Shown: positions 27,953 through 36,698 of the stretch, piece by piece
Numbering within the stretch: the first letter of the stretch is position 1
Layout of the letters: the number at the start of each line of letters is the position of its first letter
Program-made: the position numbers and the translations under genes
Notes under the pieces: generated by a model
What the model was told of the DNA's origin: nothing
What the model saw: the letters and a program-made list of their open reading frames with translations, nothing else
Databases searched by the model: none
DNA from: Methylococcaceae bacterium TMED69
GTDB lineage: Bacteria > Pseudomonadota > Gammaproteobacteria > Ga0077536
Assembly: GCA_002170535.1 (NCBI GenBank)
Contig: NHDW01000002.1
Span: forward strand, 121,473 to 158,170
DNA: 36,698 nt
Reading direction: 5' to 3'

Positions 27953-28866
27953 TAATTTAAAATGTCCGATAAGTCGATATCTTTAAGTAGGTCTAAATCG
28001 TCTCTATTTTTTAAAAACGTTATAGCTGTTTCGTTTACCACCTCAATTGTCAAACTGTCGATCTCTAAAGCAAATAGAGCGGTTGCCCAATCAATCGTCT
28101 CGGAAATACCCGGTTTTTTTCTGATTTCAGTTCCTCTCAGCAATTGAATAGTTTTTACAACTTTCTCTGTTAAAGTTTCACTCAAATTTGGTACTTTCTT
28201 CTGAATTATTTTGATTTCTTTGCTTAACGATGGGTACTCAATCCATAGGTATAGACATCTTCGCTTTAATGCATTGTTCAAATCTCTTGTTCTGTTTGAG
28301 GTTAATATTACTATTGGGGGCTCCACTGCTTTGATAGTGCCTAATTCTGGTATGGTAACTTGATAGTCAGATAGTATCTCGAGCAAAAAGGCCTCAAATT
28401 CTTCATCAGCTCTGTCTATTTCGTCAATAAGTAACACAGGAGGTTTGGTTGTTGTGTTTTTTACAGCTTTTAGAAGTGGGCGATCAAGCAAAAATTTTTC
28501 ACTAAATATGTTTTTCTCAACCTCTTCCTTAGTATGATTTGCAAGTTCTGAAAGCCTTACCTCTAGGATTTGACGAGAATAGTTCCATTCGTAAAGCGCA
28601 CTTGATTGGTCTAATCCTTCATAACATTGCAATCTTATTAGTTCAGTGTCTAATATTTTTGCCAATGTTTTGGCAAGTTCGGTTTTGCCAACTCCCGCTT
28701 CCCCTTCTAAAAGTATTGGTTTTTTTAAATCTAATGAAAGTTTTGTGGCTATACAGATTTCTTTTTCAGGTATATAGTTTTGTTCTTCGAGTAAAGTTTT
28801 AACATCCTCAATTGAAACGAAAGGACGTTGAAACGTACGCCCTTTACCATCTTTTATATTTTCCAC
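27952..28866 (-). CDS. MoxR/CoxD-like AAA+ ATPase
   Basis: 304 aa; Walker A LLEGEAGVGKTELAKTLA, Walker B PVLLIDEIDRADEEFEAFLLEIL, TSNRTRDLNNALKRRCLYLWIEYP. Confidence 0.92.
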   Translation of the reverse strand: MENIKDGKGRTFQRPFVSIEDVKTLLEEQNYIPEKEICIATKLSLDLKKPILLEGEAGVGKTELAKTLAKILDTELIRLQCYEGLDQSSALYEWNYSRQILEVRLSELANHTKEEVEKNIFSEKFLLDRPLLKAVKNTTTKPPVLLIDEIDRADEEFEAFLLEILSDYQVTIPELGTIKAVEPPIVILTSNRTRDLNNALKRRCLYLWIEYPSLSKEIKIIQKKVPNLSETLTEKVVKTIQLLRGTEIRKKPGISETIDWATALFALEIDSLTIEVVNETAITFLKNRDDLDLLKDIDLSDILN

Positions 28867-28966
28867 ACTAATTTAACTCCATTTTTTAAAAAATTCTTCT
28901 AAGGTTGTAATTAATCATGATGTTAAGCACAATTGTAATCTATATCAGAAGAAAGGAAACTATAAA

Positions 28967-29965
28967 TTGAGCCAAAAATTTAACGCTATTATTGCTAAAA
29001 AGGATTCTGACGGAAAATTCGTCGCAGAATTAAGCCAAATCACTACTACCGACTTGCCAGATGAAGATGTATTAATTGACATTGATTTTTCGACACTTAA
29101 TTACAAAGATGGACTTGCAGTTACCAATAAACTTCCCATTTGCCAAAAATTTCCGATGGTATGTGGGATTGATCTTGCCGGTTCCGTGATTGAGTCAGAG
29201 AATGAAAAGTTTTCCCCTGGTCAAAAAGTTTTGGTAAATGGCTTTGGTTTATCCGAAAGATACTGGGGAGGCTATAGTCAAAAACAAAGTGTCAATTCGT
29301 CTTTTTTGATTCCTGTGCCTGAAAATTTCTCAACTCGATCGGCTATGGCTATTGGGACTGCAGGATATACGGCGATGCTTGCGGTTAACGCGATTAGAGA
29401 TCATGGTGTTAAACCATCGGACGGTGATATTTTAGTGACTGGGTCTGTAGGTGGGGTAGGGTCTGTTGCAATAACTTTATTGTCTAACTTGGGTTATAGT
29501 GTAATTGCGTCAACAGGGAGGATAGAACAGTCTGATTACCTTAAGGATTTAGGCGCAAAAAAAATAATCGACAGAACAATGCTTAGCGCGCCAGGTCGGC
29601 CGTTAGATAAAGAAAGCTGGGCCGCGGCTATCGATAATGTTGGTTCTTCTACGCTCTCAAATGTTCTGGCAAAAACGAATTATAGTGGTATCGTTGCATC
29701 ATGCGGACTGGCAGGTGGATCTGATCTTCCCGGAACTGTTTTGCCATTCATATTGCGAAATGTCAGATTGCAGGGGGTGGATTCGGTTCAAGCCCCTTTG
29801 GCACTCAGAGAAAGGGCTTGGAAAGATTTATCTGAACTTCTTGATCTTTCTATCCTGGAAAGTATGACCAGTGTAGCTAAATTATCAGACGTTTTTGATT
29901 TGGGTAAACAAATAGTGTCAGGTAAAATTAAAGGACGAATTGTTATAGACGTAAATTCTATTTAA
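28967..29965 (+). CDS. acuI: acrylyl-CoA reductase / YhdH-type zinc-independent MDR oxidoreductase, TTG start
   Basis: 332 aa; STLNYKDGLAVT, FPMVCGIDLAGSV, ERYWGGYSQKQ, AIGTAGYTAMLAV, VTGSVGGVGSVAI, SCGLAGGSDLPGTVLPFILRNVRLQGVDS. Confidence 0.85.
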   Translation: MSQKFNAIIAKKDSDGKFVAELSQITTTDLPDEDVLIDIDFSTLNYKDGLAVTNKLPICQKFPMVCGIDLAGSVIESENEKFSPGQKVLVNGFGLSERYWGGYSQKQSVNSSFLIPVPENFSTRSAMAIGTAGYTAMLAVNAIRDHGVKPSDGDILVTGSVGGVGSVAITLLSNLGYSVIASTGRIEQSDYLKDLGAKKIIDRTMLSAPGRPLDKESWAAAIDNVGSSTLSNVLAKTNYSGIVASCGLAGGSDLPGTVLPFILRNVRLQGVDSVQAPLALRERAWKDLSELLDLSILESMTSVAKLSDVFDLGKQIVSGKIKGRIVIDVNSI

Positions 29966-30002
29966 ATTAGTATTATTTTAGTAAAAGTTTAAAGGGTAAA
30001 TA

Positions 30003-32090
30003 ATGACTCAAGTTGTAAGTTACAGAAGAGAAAACCAATCCGGGTTTATAGTGGGGATAATAGAGATAAACAGTCCACCCGTTAATGCCTTATCTATTCT
30101 TGTTCGAAAAGGGATAATGCGATGCTTGGACCAGTTCGAAAAAGATCAGGACGCGCAAATTGCAATATTACTGTGTCACGGTAGAACATTTATTGCGGGG
30201 GCTGACATTACGGAATTTGATAAACCTAGAGAAGATCCATGGTTGCCAGAGGTGATACACAGAATGGAATCACTTGAAAAACTTCTAGTTGCGGCCATTC
30301 ATGGAACAGCTCTCGGAGGAGGGCTTGAGACAGCAATGGGTTGCCATTACCGATTTGCCTTAGAGAGTGCTATGGTTGGCTTGCCGGAGGTGAGCTTGGG
30401 ATTATTGCCAGGAGCCACAGGCACTCAGCGACTCACTAGGTTAGTTGGCCCCAAACGGGCACTGGATATCATGGTTTCTGGGAAGCCAATAAAAGCAGTT
30501 GATGCATTGTCTGATGGTATAATTGATAAAATTGGGTCAGACGACCTTCTTCAAGGAGCCATCGATTATTGTAAAGAATTAATCAATAGCGAAGCAAAAC
30601 CACAAAGGATAAAGGATCTGTATGTAGACGATACACTTTTTAGTCGAGATATGTTTGCTGAATATCGTTCTAAAATTTCGAGCAAAACACGTGGATTTTT
30701 CGCTCCCGAGAAAATAATCCAGTGTGTTGAAGCTGCTACTTTGCGGTATCATGAGGGCGTAGAAATTGAAAATAATTTGTTTCAAGAATGTATGGCTTCG
30801 GAACAGTCAATTGCCCAAAGACATATGTTTTTTTCTGAAAGGGCATGTTCTAAAGTACCTGGTTTGGAGCCCACTATCAAACCTTTGAATGTTATCAAAG
30901 TCGGAGTTGTTGGTGGTGGAACAATGGGAGGGGGTATTGCAATGAATTTTGCAAATGCTGGGATTCCCACGATATTAAAGGAAATAGATCAAGCTTCTCT
31001 AGATAAAGGTTTGGGTATTATTGAGGGTAATTATCAGAATACTGTAAGTAAAGGCAGGCTATCTGAAGCTCAAAAAACTAGATGCATGTCTATGATTTCA
31101 GGTACCACGAGTTACGATGATCTGGCAGATTGTGACCTGATTGTAGAGGCAGTTTTTGAAAACCTTGAACTAAAAAAATCAATTTTCACTGAGTTAGATT
31201 CCGTTGCAAAGGCGACCTGCATACTAGCTTCTAATACCTCTACATTGAATATTGATGAGATTGCAGATTCGACCCATCGCCCAGAAAATGTAATGGGTTG
31301 GCATTTTTTTGCCCCGGCAAACGTAATGACGCTACTAGAGTTAGTAAGAGGTAAAAAAACTAGCGATACTGTTATCGCAACGGCAATGAGTTTGGCCAAA
31401 AAAATTAAAAAAACCCCGGTTCTTGTTGGTGTATGTTTTGGTTTTGTTGGTAATCGTATGTTTTTCCCTTACGTAAGAGAGGCACAACAAATGATTCTAG
31501 AAGGAGCAAGCCCCGAACGGATTGACAAAGTTGCTTTTGACTGGGGGATGGCAATGGGACCAAACGGTGTGTGTGACCTCTCCGGGTTAGATGTCTTACA
31601 GAAGGTGAAATCCGAGTGGAAAGACAGGCCGGAAGACCCTTCTTTATGGACTCTTATAGATCGTCTGGTCCAACTTGGTCGTTTGGGCCAGAAAACGGGG
31701 AGTGGTATTTTCAAATACGTGGGAAGAGCTCCAGTTCTAGAAGATGAAGTCCTTGAAATGGCTAAGGAAGAGGCTGAAAAATTTTCGATCACAAAAAGGG
31801 ATATCGACGATAATGAGATTATTGAGAGGCTTCTGTATTCGATGATTAATGAGGGCGCCCATATTCTGGGAGAGGGTATAGCTTATAGAGCTAGCGACAT
31901 AGACGTTGTATTTGTCCATGGGTATGGAATGGGGAGATATCGTGGAGGTCCAATGCACTTTGCAAATACAAAAGGAATTGATAATGTGATAAAAACCATT
32001 CAGAAATATCAAAAACGATATGGAGATAAATATTGGAAGCCAGCACCTCTGATTCTTGAATTATACGAAAAAAATGGGAAGTTTATTTAG
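30003..32090 (+). CDS. bifunctional enoyl-CoA hydratase / 3-hydroxyacyl-CoA dehydrogenase (FadB/FadJ-like)
   Basis: 695 aa; crotonase FIAGADITEF, HGTALGGGLETAMGCHYR; HCDH VGVVGGGTMGGGIAMNFANAGIP, SNTSTLNIDEIA, GWHFFAPANVM, GFVGNRMFFPY. Confidence 0.93.
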   Translation: MTQVVSYRRENQSGFIVGIIEINSPPVNALSILVRKGIMRCLDQFEKDQDAQIAILLCHGRTFIAGADITEFDKPREDPWLPEVIHRMESLEKLLVAAIHGTALGGGLETAMGCHYRFALESAMVGLPEVSLGLLPGATGTQRLTRLVGPKRALDIMVSGKPIKAVDALSDGIIDKIGSDDLLQGAIDYCKELINSEAKPQRIKDLYVDDTLFSRDMFAEYRSKISSKTRGFFAPEKIIQCVEAATLRYHEGVEIENNLFQECMASEQSIAQRHMFFSERACSKVPGLEPTIKPLNVIKVGVVGGGTMGGGIAMNFANAGIPTILKEIDQASLDKGLGIIEGNYQNTVSKGRLSEAQKTRCMSMISGTTSYDDLADCDLIVEAVFENLELKKSIFTELDSVAKATCILASNTSTLNIDEIADSTHRPENVMGWHFFAPANVMTLLELVRGKKTSDTVIATAMSLAKKIKKTPVLVGVCFGFVGNRMFFPYVREAQQMILEGASPERIDKVAFDWGMAMGPNGVCDLSGLDVLQKVKSEWKDRPEDPSLWTLIDRLVQLGRLGQKTGSGIFKYVGRAPVLEDEVLEMAKEEAEKFSITKRDIDDNEIIERLLYSMINEGAHILGEGIAYRASDIDVVFVHGYGMGRYRGGPMHFANTKGIDNVIKTIQKYQKRYGDKYWKPAPLILELYEKNGKFI

Positions 32091-32106
32091 ATAGAGGTAT
32101 TGTTAA

Positions 32107-33792
32107 TTAAGCGGTAGCTGCAGTCTCTATACCTAACTCTTTTATCATTGCGTCTCTCATTTCAAATTTCTTTATTTTGCCGGATACAGTCATTGGAAAT
32201 TCTTCGACGAATTTAATGCGAGCAGGAATCTTAAAATGTGCAATTTCATTTTTGCAAAAGTTTTTTAGGCCATCTTCTGTTAAATTCCTATTCTGCTTCA
32301 ATTTTATCCAAGCTACAACTATTTCTCCGAGCTCTGTATCAGGTAAGCCAAACACTGAGACGTCTTGAATACTATCATGCGTATATAAAAACTCCTCGAT
32401 TTCTCTAGGATAAATATTTTCTCCTCCTCTAATAATCATATCTTTTACTCGACCAACAATATTCCCGTATCCTGAATCATCAATGATTGCAAGGTCGCCA
32501 GTTTTCATCCAGCCGGTCTCTGTAAGAACTTCATTGGTTTTATCGTAGTCATCCCAGTAGCCTTTCATTACACTGTAACCACGTGTACACAATTCCCCTT
32601 TGGTTCCGCGAGCAACTACTTTTCCATTTTTATCAATAATTTTAACCTGAATATGTGGTTGTACTTTACCAACAGTTGATACTCGTCTTTCAAGTGGATC
32701 ATCAGTCGCTGATTGGAAACTTACTGGACTTGTTTCTGTCATACCATAAGCGATGGTCATCTCCCGCACGTGCATGTTACTTTGTACCTTTTTCATTACC
32801 TCTATCGGACAAGGTGCTCCTGCCATAATACCTGTTCTCAAGCTATTAAAAGAGTAGCGGCTGAAACAAGGGTTTTCCAGCATAGCTACAAACATAGTTG
32901 GAACTCCGTGAATTGCCGTACATTTGTATTTATCGATGGCTTCAAGGCATGTATTAGGATCGAAAGAATAATCGGGAAGCACTATTGTTGCTTTGTGAGA
33001 AACACAAGTGAGGATTCCCATTACCATTCCAAAACAGTGGTACAGAGGAACAGGAACACAAAGAACGTCTCGATCAGAAAAGCGCATGGCTTCACCAACA
33101 AAAAAACCATTATTTACTATATTAAAATGGGTAAGGGTTGCTCCTTTAGGAGAGCCGGTGGTTCCACTAGTGAATTGAATATTAATGTCTTCATCAGGAT
33201 CTAGTTCGATATCAGATATCGAACTTGGTTTTTTTGCATTGATAAGAGATTCAAAGGAATTGAGGTTAGTGTTTGCATCTTTGTTAATAATAAAAATTGA
33301 CTTTAAATGTGGAAGTTCTTTTAAGCTTAAGTCGTTGCCTGTTTCATTGACTATCCCAGGAACTATCTCGTTTATCATCGATACATGATTACTCGTTTTA
33401 AAAGAGGAGGCCATCACAAGGGTTTTGCATTGAACTTTGTTTAAAGCATATTTTAGTTCATTTTTTCGATAAGCTGGATTGATGGTTACTAAGATGGCTC
33501 CAATCTTTGCGCTCGCGAACTGAAGCAGTACCCATTCAATGCAGTTGGGCGCCCAAATACCTACTCTATCACCTTTTTGCAGTCCTGCATTAACTAACCC
33601 GTTAGCGATTTTTTCTGCCTCTTCATGAAGCTCTTTATAGGATAGAGTTCTGTTTTGATGATGACTAATGAGCGCTTGTTTTTCGGGATGACTGTCTGCC
33701 GCTTCCGCTAAAATTTGCCAGACTGTCTTGAATAATAGTGGCTTATCGCTAGCACCGCTTACGTAACTTAATATTTTGCTTTTTTTTCCCAT
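32107..33792 (-). CDS. AMP-dependent fatty-acyl-CoA synthetase (ACSF2-like)
   Basis: 561 aa; FTSGTTGSPKGATLTH, VPLYHCFGMVMG, AYGMTETSPVSF, GWMKTGDLAIID, MIIRGGENIYPREIEEFLY, VSGKIKKFEMRD. Confidence 0.92.
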   Translation of the reverse strand: MGKKSKILSYVSGASDKPLLFKTVWQILAEAADSHPEKQALISHHQNRTLSYKELHEEAEKIANGLVNAGLQKGDRVGIWAPNCIEWVLLQFASAKIGAILVTINPAYRKNELKYALNKVQCKTLVMASSFKTSNHVSMINEIVPGIVNETGNDLSLKELPHLKSIFIINKDANTNLNSFESLINAKKPSSISDIELDPDEDINIQFTSGTTGSPKGATLTHFNIVNNGFFVGEAMRFSDRDVLCVPVPLYHCFGMVMGILTCVSHKATIVLPDYSFDPNTCLEAIDKYKCTAIHGVPTMFVAMLENPCFSRYSFNSLRTGIMAGAPCPIEVMKKVQSNMHVREMTIAYGMTETSPVSFQSATDDPLERRVSTVGKVQPHIQVKIIDKNGKVVARGTKGELCTRGYSVMKGYWDDYDKTNEVLTETGWMKTGDLAIIDDSGYGNIVGRVKDMIIRGGENIYPREIEEFLYTHDSIQDVSVFGLPDTELGEIVVAWIKLKQNRNLTEDGLKNFCKNEIAHFKIPARIKFVEEFPMTVSGKIKKFEMRDAMIKELGIETAATA

Positions 33793-34093
33793 CTTGGTTT
33801 AACTTTTGTTCCACAACATTAACTTTATCTTCCATTGTCTGCTTTTTGTCAACCCTTGTGCCTATCTTTAGACTAGTAAATATTCTTTTTGTGCCTTGTT
33901 CATGCAAAAGAGTGTGGCATTTTTTAACCAGACGCATGACTTCCTCCCATTCTCCCTCTATCACTGTTCCATAGGGATGAAGTTGATTCTTTAAACCAGA
34001 TTTTCTGATCAATTGCTCTAAAGTAGCTATTTCGTCCGAGACAGAAACGCCTGTACCCATTGGGACAACACAAAGATCAACCATAACTTTCAT
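33749..34093 (-). CDS. MTH1187-family (thiamine-binding-like) protein
   Basis: 114 aa; MVDLCVVPMGTGVSVSDEIATLEQLI, YGTVIEGEWEEVMRLVKKCH, KIGTRVDKKQTMEDKV. Confidence 0.82.
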   Translation of the reverse strand: MKVMVDLCVVPMGTGVSVSDEIATLEQLIRKSGLKNQLHPYGTVIEGEWEEVMRLVKKCHTLLHEQGTKRIFTSLKIGTRVDKKQTMEDKVNVVEQKLNQDGKKKQNIKLRKRC

Positions 34094-34099
34094 TTAGAC

Positions 34100-35452
34100 T
34101 TAAAACTCCAGAGAGTGAGGTGTTCTGGGGTAAGCAATGACGTCTCGAATATTGGTGATTCCTGTTAATAACATGATTAGCCTCTCGAAGCCCATCCCGA
34201 ATCCAGCATGTTTTACCGTACCGTACTTTCTTGTTTCTAAATACCACCAGTAGTCATTCATAGCTTTCTCGACATCACCAAGCCGTATTTTTAACAGGTC
34301 TGACCTTTCTTCCCTGGCGCTACCTCCAATAAGCTCCCCAACCCTAGGCATGATTAAATCCATACATGATACGGTTTTTTCATCATCATTTAATCTCATA
34401 TAAAAGGGTTTAATATCTTTAGGCCAATCAGTAATAAAAACGGGACCCTTAAAATGATCATCTGTAATAAACTTCTCATGTTCTGTTTGAAGGTCTTTGC
34501 CCCATTCAGGCTTAAATTCAAAATTTTTATTTGAGTTTTTTAATAGATCTATGCAATCCGAGTATGTACATCTATGGAATTTTGAATTCAGCATTTCAAG
34601 ACGTTTTTCTAAATGTTTATCAACATACTTTTTAAATAGTGTCATCTCTTCTGGACACATTTCCAAGGTTTCTTTTGCCACCTGTTTAATAAAATCTTCT
34701 GCTAAATCCATATCATCCGATAAGTCAGCAAAAGCTATTTCAGGTTCTACCATCCAGAATTCGGAGACATGACGAGCTGTATTTGAGTTTTCTGCTCTGA
34801 ATGCTGGACCAAATGTGTATACCCTTGAATGTGATAAACAATAAGTCTCTAGAGGTAATTGACCGGATACTGTTAAATGAGCAGGTCTACCAAAAAAATT
34901 TTCTTCTCCCAACAAATGTTCAACATTAAACATTTCACCTGCACCCTCGCAATCAGAGCTGGTTATGATTGGAGTATGTATTTGTACAAAATTTTTCTGG
35001 TGAAAATAATTGTGTATTGAAAAGCTTAATTGAGAGCGTATTCGAGTTAGCGCGGCATATTTGTTTGTCCTCCCTCTTAGGTGAGCTATTCCCCGCAAAA
35101 ACTCGTCTGAATGGCGTTTTTTTTGCAGAGGATAATCGTTGTCACAATATCCAAGGACTGATATCGATTTGGCTAGGACTTCCCATTTTTGATTCGCGCC
35201 TTCGGATTCAACTAAGGAACCATTCACCAAAATGCTTGTCCCTGTTGAAAACGCTTCTAAGGGCTCTGATAGTTTCGTTTCATTGCTTACAACTATTTGA
35301 AGATTAGGTTGACAGCTCCCATCGCTGAGTTCTATAAATATAACATTTTTTGAACTTCGTTTTGTTTTGATCCAGCCTTCTATGTTTATATCTAATAATG
35401 GCTCATCTCTCATTAAAAGTTTTTTACAATTATATTTCTGCTCGAGGAACAT
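34100..35452 (-). CDS. asnS: asparagine--tRNA ligase
   Basis: 450 aa; class II aaRS: FHQKNFVQIHTPIITSSDCEGAGEMF, AHLTVSGQLPLETYC, VYTFGPAFRAENSNTARHVSEFWMVEPE, GFGMGFERLIMLLTGITNIRDVIAYPRTP. Confidence 0.94.
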   Translation of the reverse strand: MFLEQKYNCKKLLMRDEPLLDINIEGWIKTKRSSKNVIFIELSDGSCQPNLQIVVSNETKLSEPLEAFSTGTSILVNGSLVESEGANQKWEVLAKSISVLGYCDNDYPLQKKRHSDEFLRGIAHLRGRTNKYAALTRIRSQLSFSIHNYFHQKNFVQIHTPIITSSDCEGAGEMFNVEHLLGEENFFGRPAHLTVSGQLPLETYCLSHSRVYTFGPAFRAENSNTARHVSEFWMVEPEIAFADLSDDMDLAEDFIKQVAKETLEMCPEEMTLFKKYVDKHLEKRLEMLNSKFHRCTYSDCIDLLKNSNKNFEFKPEWGKDLQTEHEKFITDDHFKGPVFITDWPKDIKPFYMRLNDDEKTVSCMDLIMPRVGELIGGSAREERSDLLKIRLGDVEKAMNDYWWYLETRKYGTVKHAGFGMGFERLIMLLTGITNIRDVIAYPRTPHSLEF

Positions 35453-35453
35453 T

Positions 35454-36698
35454 CTAATCTCTATTGTAACTTAGAACCGGAGCTAACCATTTTTCAATTT
35501 CTTCAATCGAATTATTTTTTCGTTTGGAAACATCCAATACCTGCGATTTATCAACTTTTCCTACTCCAAAGTATCTTGCTTCACTATTAGCAAAATACCA
35601 CCCTGAAACGGATGCACCAGGATACATCGCATAACTTTCCGTCAACTTTACACCTATTTCATTTTCGATATTTAACAGTTCCCAAATAATAGCTTTATGG
35701 GTGTGATCTGGGCAAGCGGGATAGCCGGGTGCAGGCCTAATTCCTCTATAATCTTCTTTGATTAATTCTTCATTACTGAACTGTTCATTTTTTGCGTATC
35801 CCCAATAGTTCTGACGCACATCTTGATGTAGTTTTTCCGCAAAAGCTTCAGCGAACCGGTCAGCTAATGCCTTTACCATAATAGAGTTGTAGTCATCGTT
35901 ATTCTTTTCATAGTAATCCGATAATTCATCGAGTTCCGAACCTGAGCAAACTACGAACGCCCCTAAATAATCAGTTAAATTGCTCGACTTAGGTGCTACG
36001 TAATCAGCTAAGCAAAAGTTTGCTTGTCCTTTTGGCTTTTTATGTTGCTGCCTTAGTAGGCTAACTAGATGAGCCGAATTCTGGCAGCAGCAAGTTGTTC
36101 TCTCATAAATTTCTATATCATCTTCTATGGAATTTGCTTCAAATATCCCAAATCGACCCTTTGGTTGGGTTCGAACTTTTTTTATGATTGTTTCAAGCAT
36201 TTTTTGGGCATCTTTAAAAAGTTCACTGGCTTGGTTCCCAACTATTTCATCTGTAAGAATTCTCGGATATTTCCCGGCGAGCTCCCAAGTCATGAAGAAT
36301 GGGGTCCAATCTATGAAAGGGATAAGCTCTTTAAAACTGCTCGTGACGGTCAAAGGACCTAATTCCTTGGGTTTGGTAATATAGTCATCAGACCAATTAA
36401 TTTTGAATTTATTTTTTCTGGCATCTTCAATAGAAATAATGTCGCGTTCCTTTTGTCGCGAGAAATGTCGTGCTTTTGTTTTCTCGTAGTCTTTATTAGT
36501 GTCAGAAATAAAATCTTGTTTCAAAGACTTACTTAATAATGATGTTGCCACCCCAACGGCTTTGGAAGCATCTTTAACATGGATAGCGAAGCCATTTTTA
36601 TATTCGGGTGTAATTTTTACCGCCGTGTGTGTTTTGGATGTGGTTGCGCCTCCGATCATCAAAGGTAAATTGAATTTTGCTTTTTCCATTTCCCTAGC
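35454..36698 (-). CDS. metH: B12-dependent methionine synthase, C-terminal part (cut by window edge)
   Basis: PLMIGGATTSKTHTAVKITPEY cobalamin-domain end; activation domain RADRFAEAFAEKLHQ-type motif (ADRFAEAFAEKLHQDVR), GIRPAPGYPACPDHT, TESYAMYPGASVSGWYF; frame stays open upstream of 36689 (AREMEKAK), so ATG is internal. Confidence 0.93.
   Translation of the reverse strand, partial: AREMEKAKFNLPLMIGGATTSKTHTAVKITPEYKNGFAIHVKDASKAVGVATSLLSKSLKQDFISDTNKDYEKTKARHFSRQKERDIISIEDARKNKFKINWSDDYITKPKELGPLTVTSSFKELIPFIDWTPFFMTWELAGKYPRILTDEIVGNQASELFKDAQKMLETIIKKVRTQPKGRFGIFEANSIEDDIEIYERTTCCCQNSAHLVSLLRQQHKKPKGQANFCLADYVAPKSSNLTDYLGAFVVCSGSELDELSDYYEKNNDDYNSIMVKALADRFAEAFAEKLHQDVRQNYWGYAKNEQFSNEELIKEDYRGIRPAPGYPACPDHTHKAIIWELLNIENEIGVKLTESYAMYPGASVSGWYFANSEARYFGVGKVDKSQVLDVSKRKNNSIEEIEKWLAPVLSYNRD

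Noticed and set aside
31112-32012. Minus-strand ORFs 31112-31399, 31469-31792, 31737-32012
   Set aside because: Antisense to the FadB/J-like gene; no family motifs
32713-33204. 163-aa plus-strand ORF
   Set aside because: Antisense to the acyl-CoA synthetase; His/Cys/Arg-rich shadow translation without family motifs
34969-35307. 112-aa plus-strand ORF
   Set aside because: Antisense to asnS; shadow ORF

Overview
AT-rich, gene-dense window with about 30 CDSs on both strands. No rRNA, tRNA, CRISPR array or transposase was recognised. Gene content resembles a marine-type proteobacterium, but I cannot verify taxonomy. Left part (44-17774): a catabolic island. It has four luciferase-like (LLM) flavin/F420-type oxidoreductases, a GST-like protein, a minus-strand operon for a three-subunit acetone-carboxylase-type ATP-dependent carboxylase plus an FAH-family hydrolase, and a plus-strand operon with an HMG-CoA-synthase-like/DUF35 fusion, a thiolase, a MatB-like acyl-CoA synthetase, a MaoC hydratase, a CitE/HpcH-type CoA-ester lyase and a LinB-like (HLD-II) haloalkane dehalogenase. 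Middle (17820-26783): PanB, a small coiled-coil protein built from ~36-residue repeats, a GAF-GAF-PAS-class III adenylate cyclase, fused isobutyryl-CoA mutase IcmF, a BtuF-like protein with no evident signal peptide, a DUF1289 protein and an enoyl-CoA hydratase. Right part: a MoxR/CoxE-like VWA pair, an AcuI/YhdH-type reductase, a FadB/J-like bifunctional protein, an acyl-CoA ligase overlapping a thiamine-binding-family protein across an A8 tract, AsnS, and a MetH cut by the window edge. Best leads: (i) a possible ketone carboxylation-to-CoA-thiolysis route with oxygenase and dehalogenase accessories; (ii) the HMGS-like domain lacking its catalytic Cys beside an intact thiolase; (iii) the repeat coiled-coil protein paired with a CyaB1-like cyclase; (iv) the signal-less BtuF-like protein directly after IcmF. 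All calls come from reading the sequence and remembered family motifs; no searches were run.
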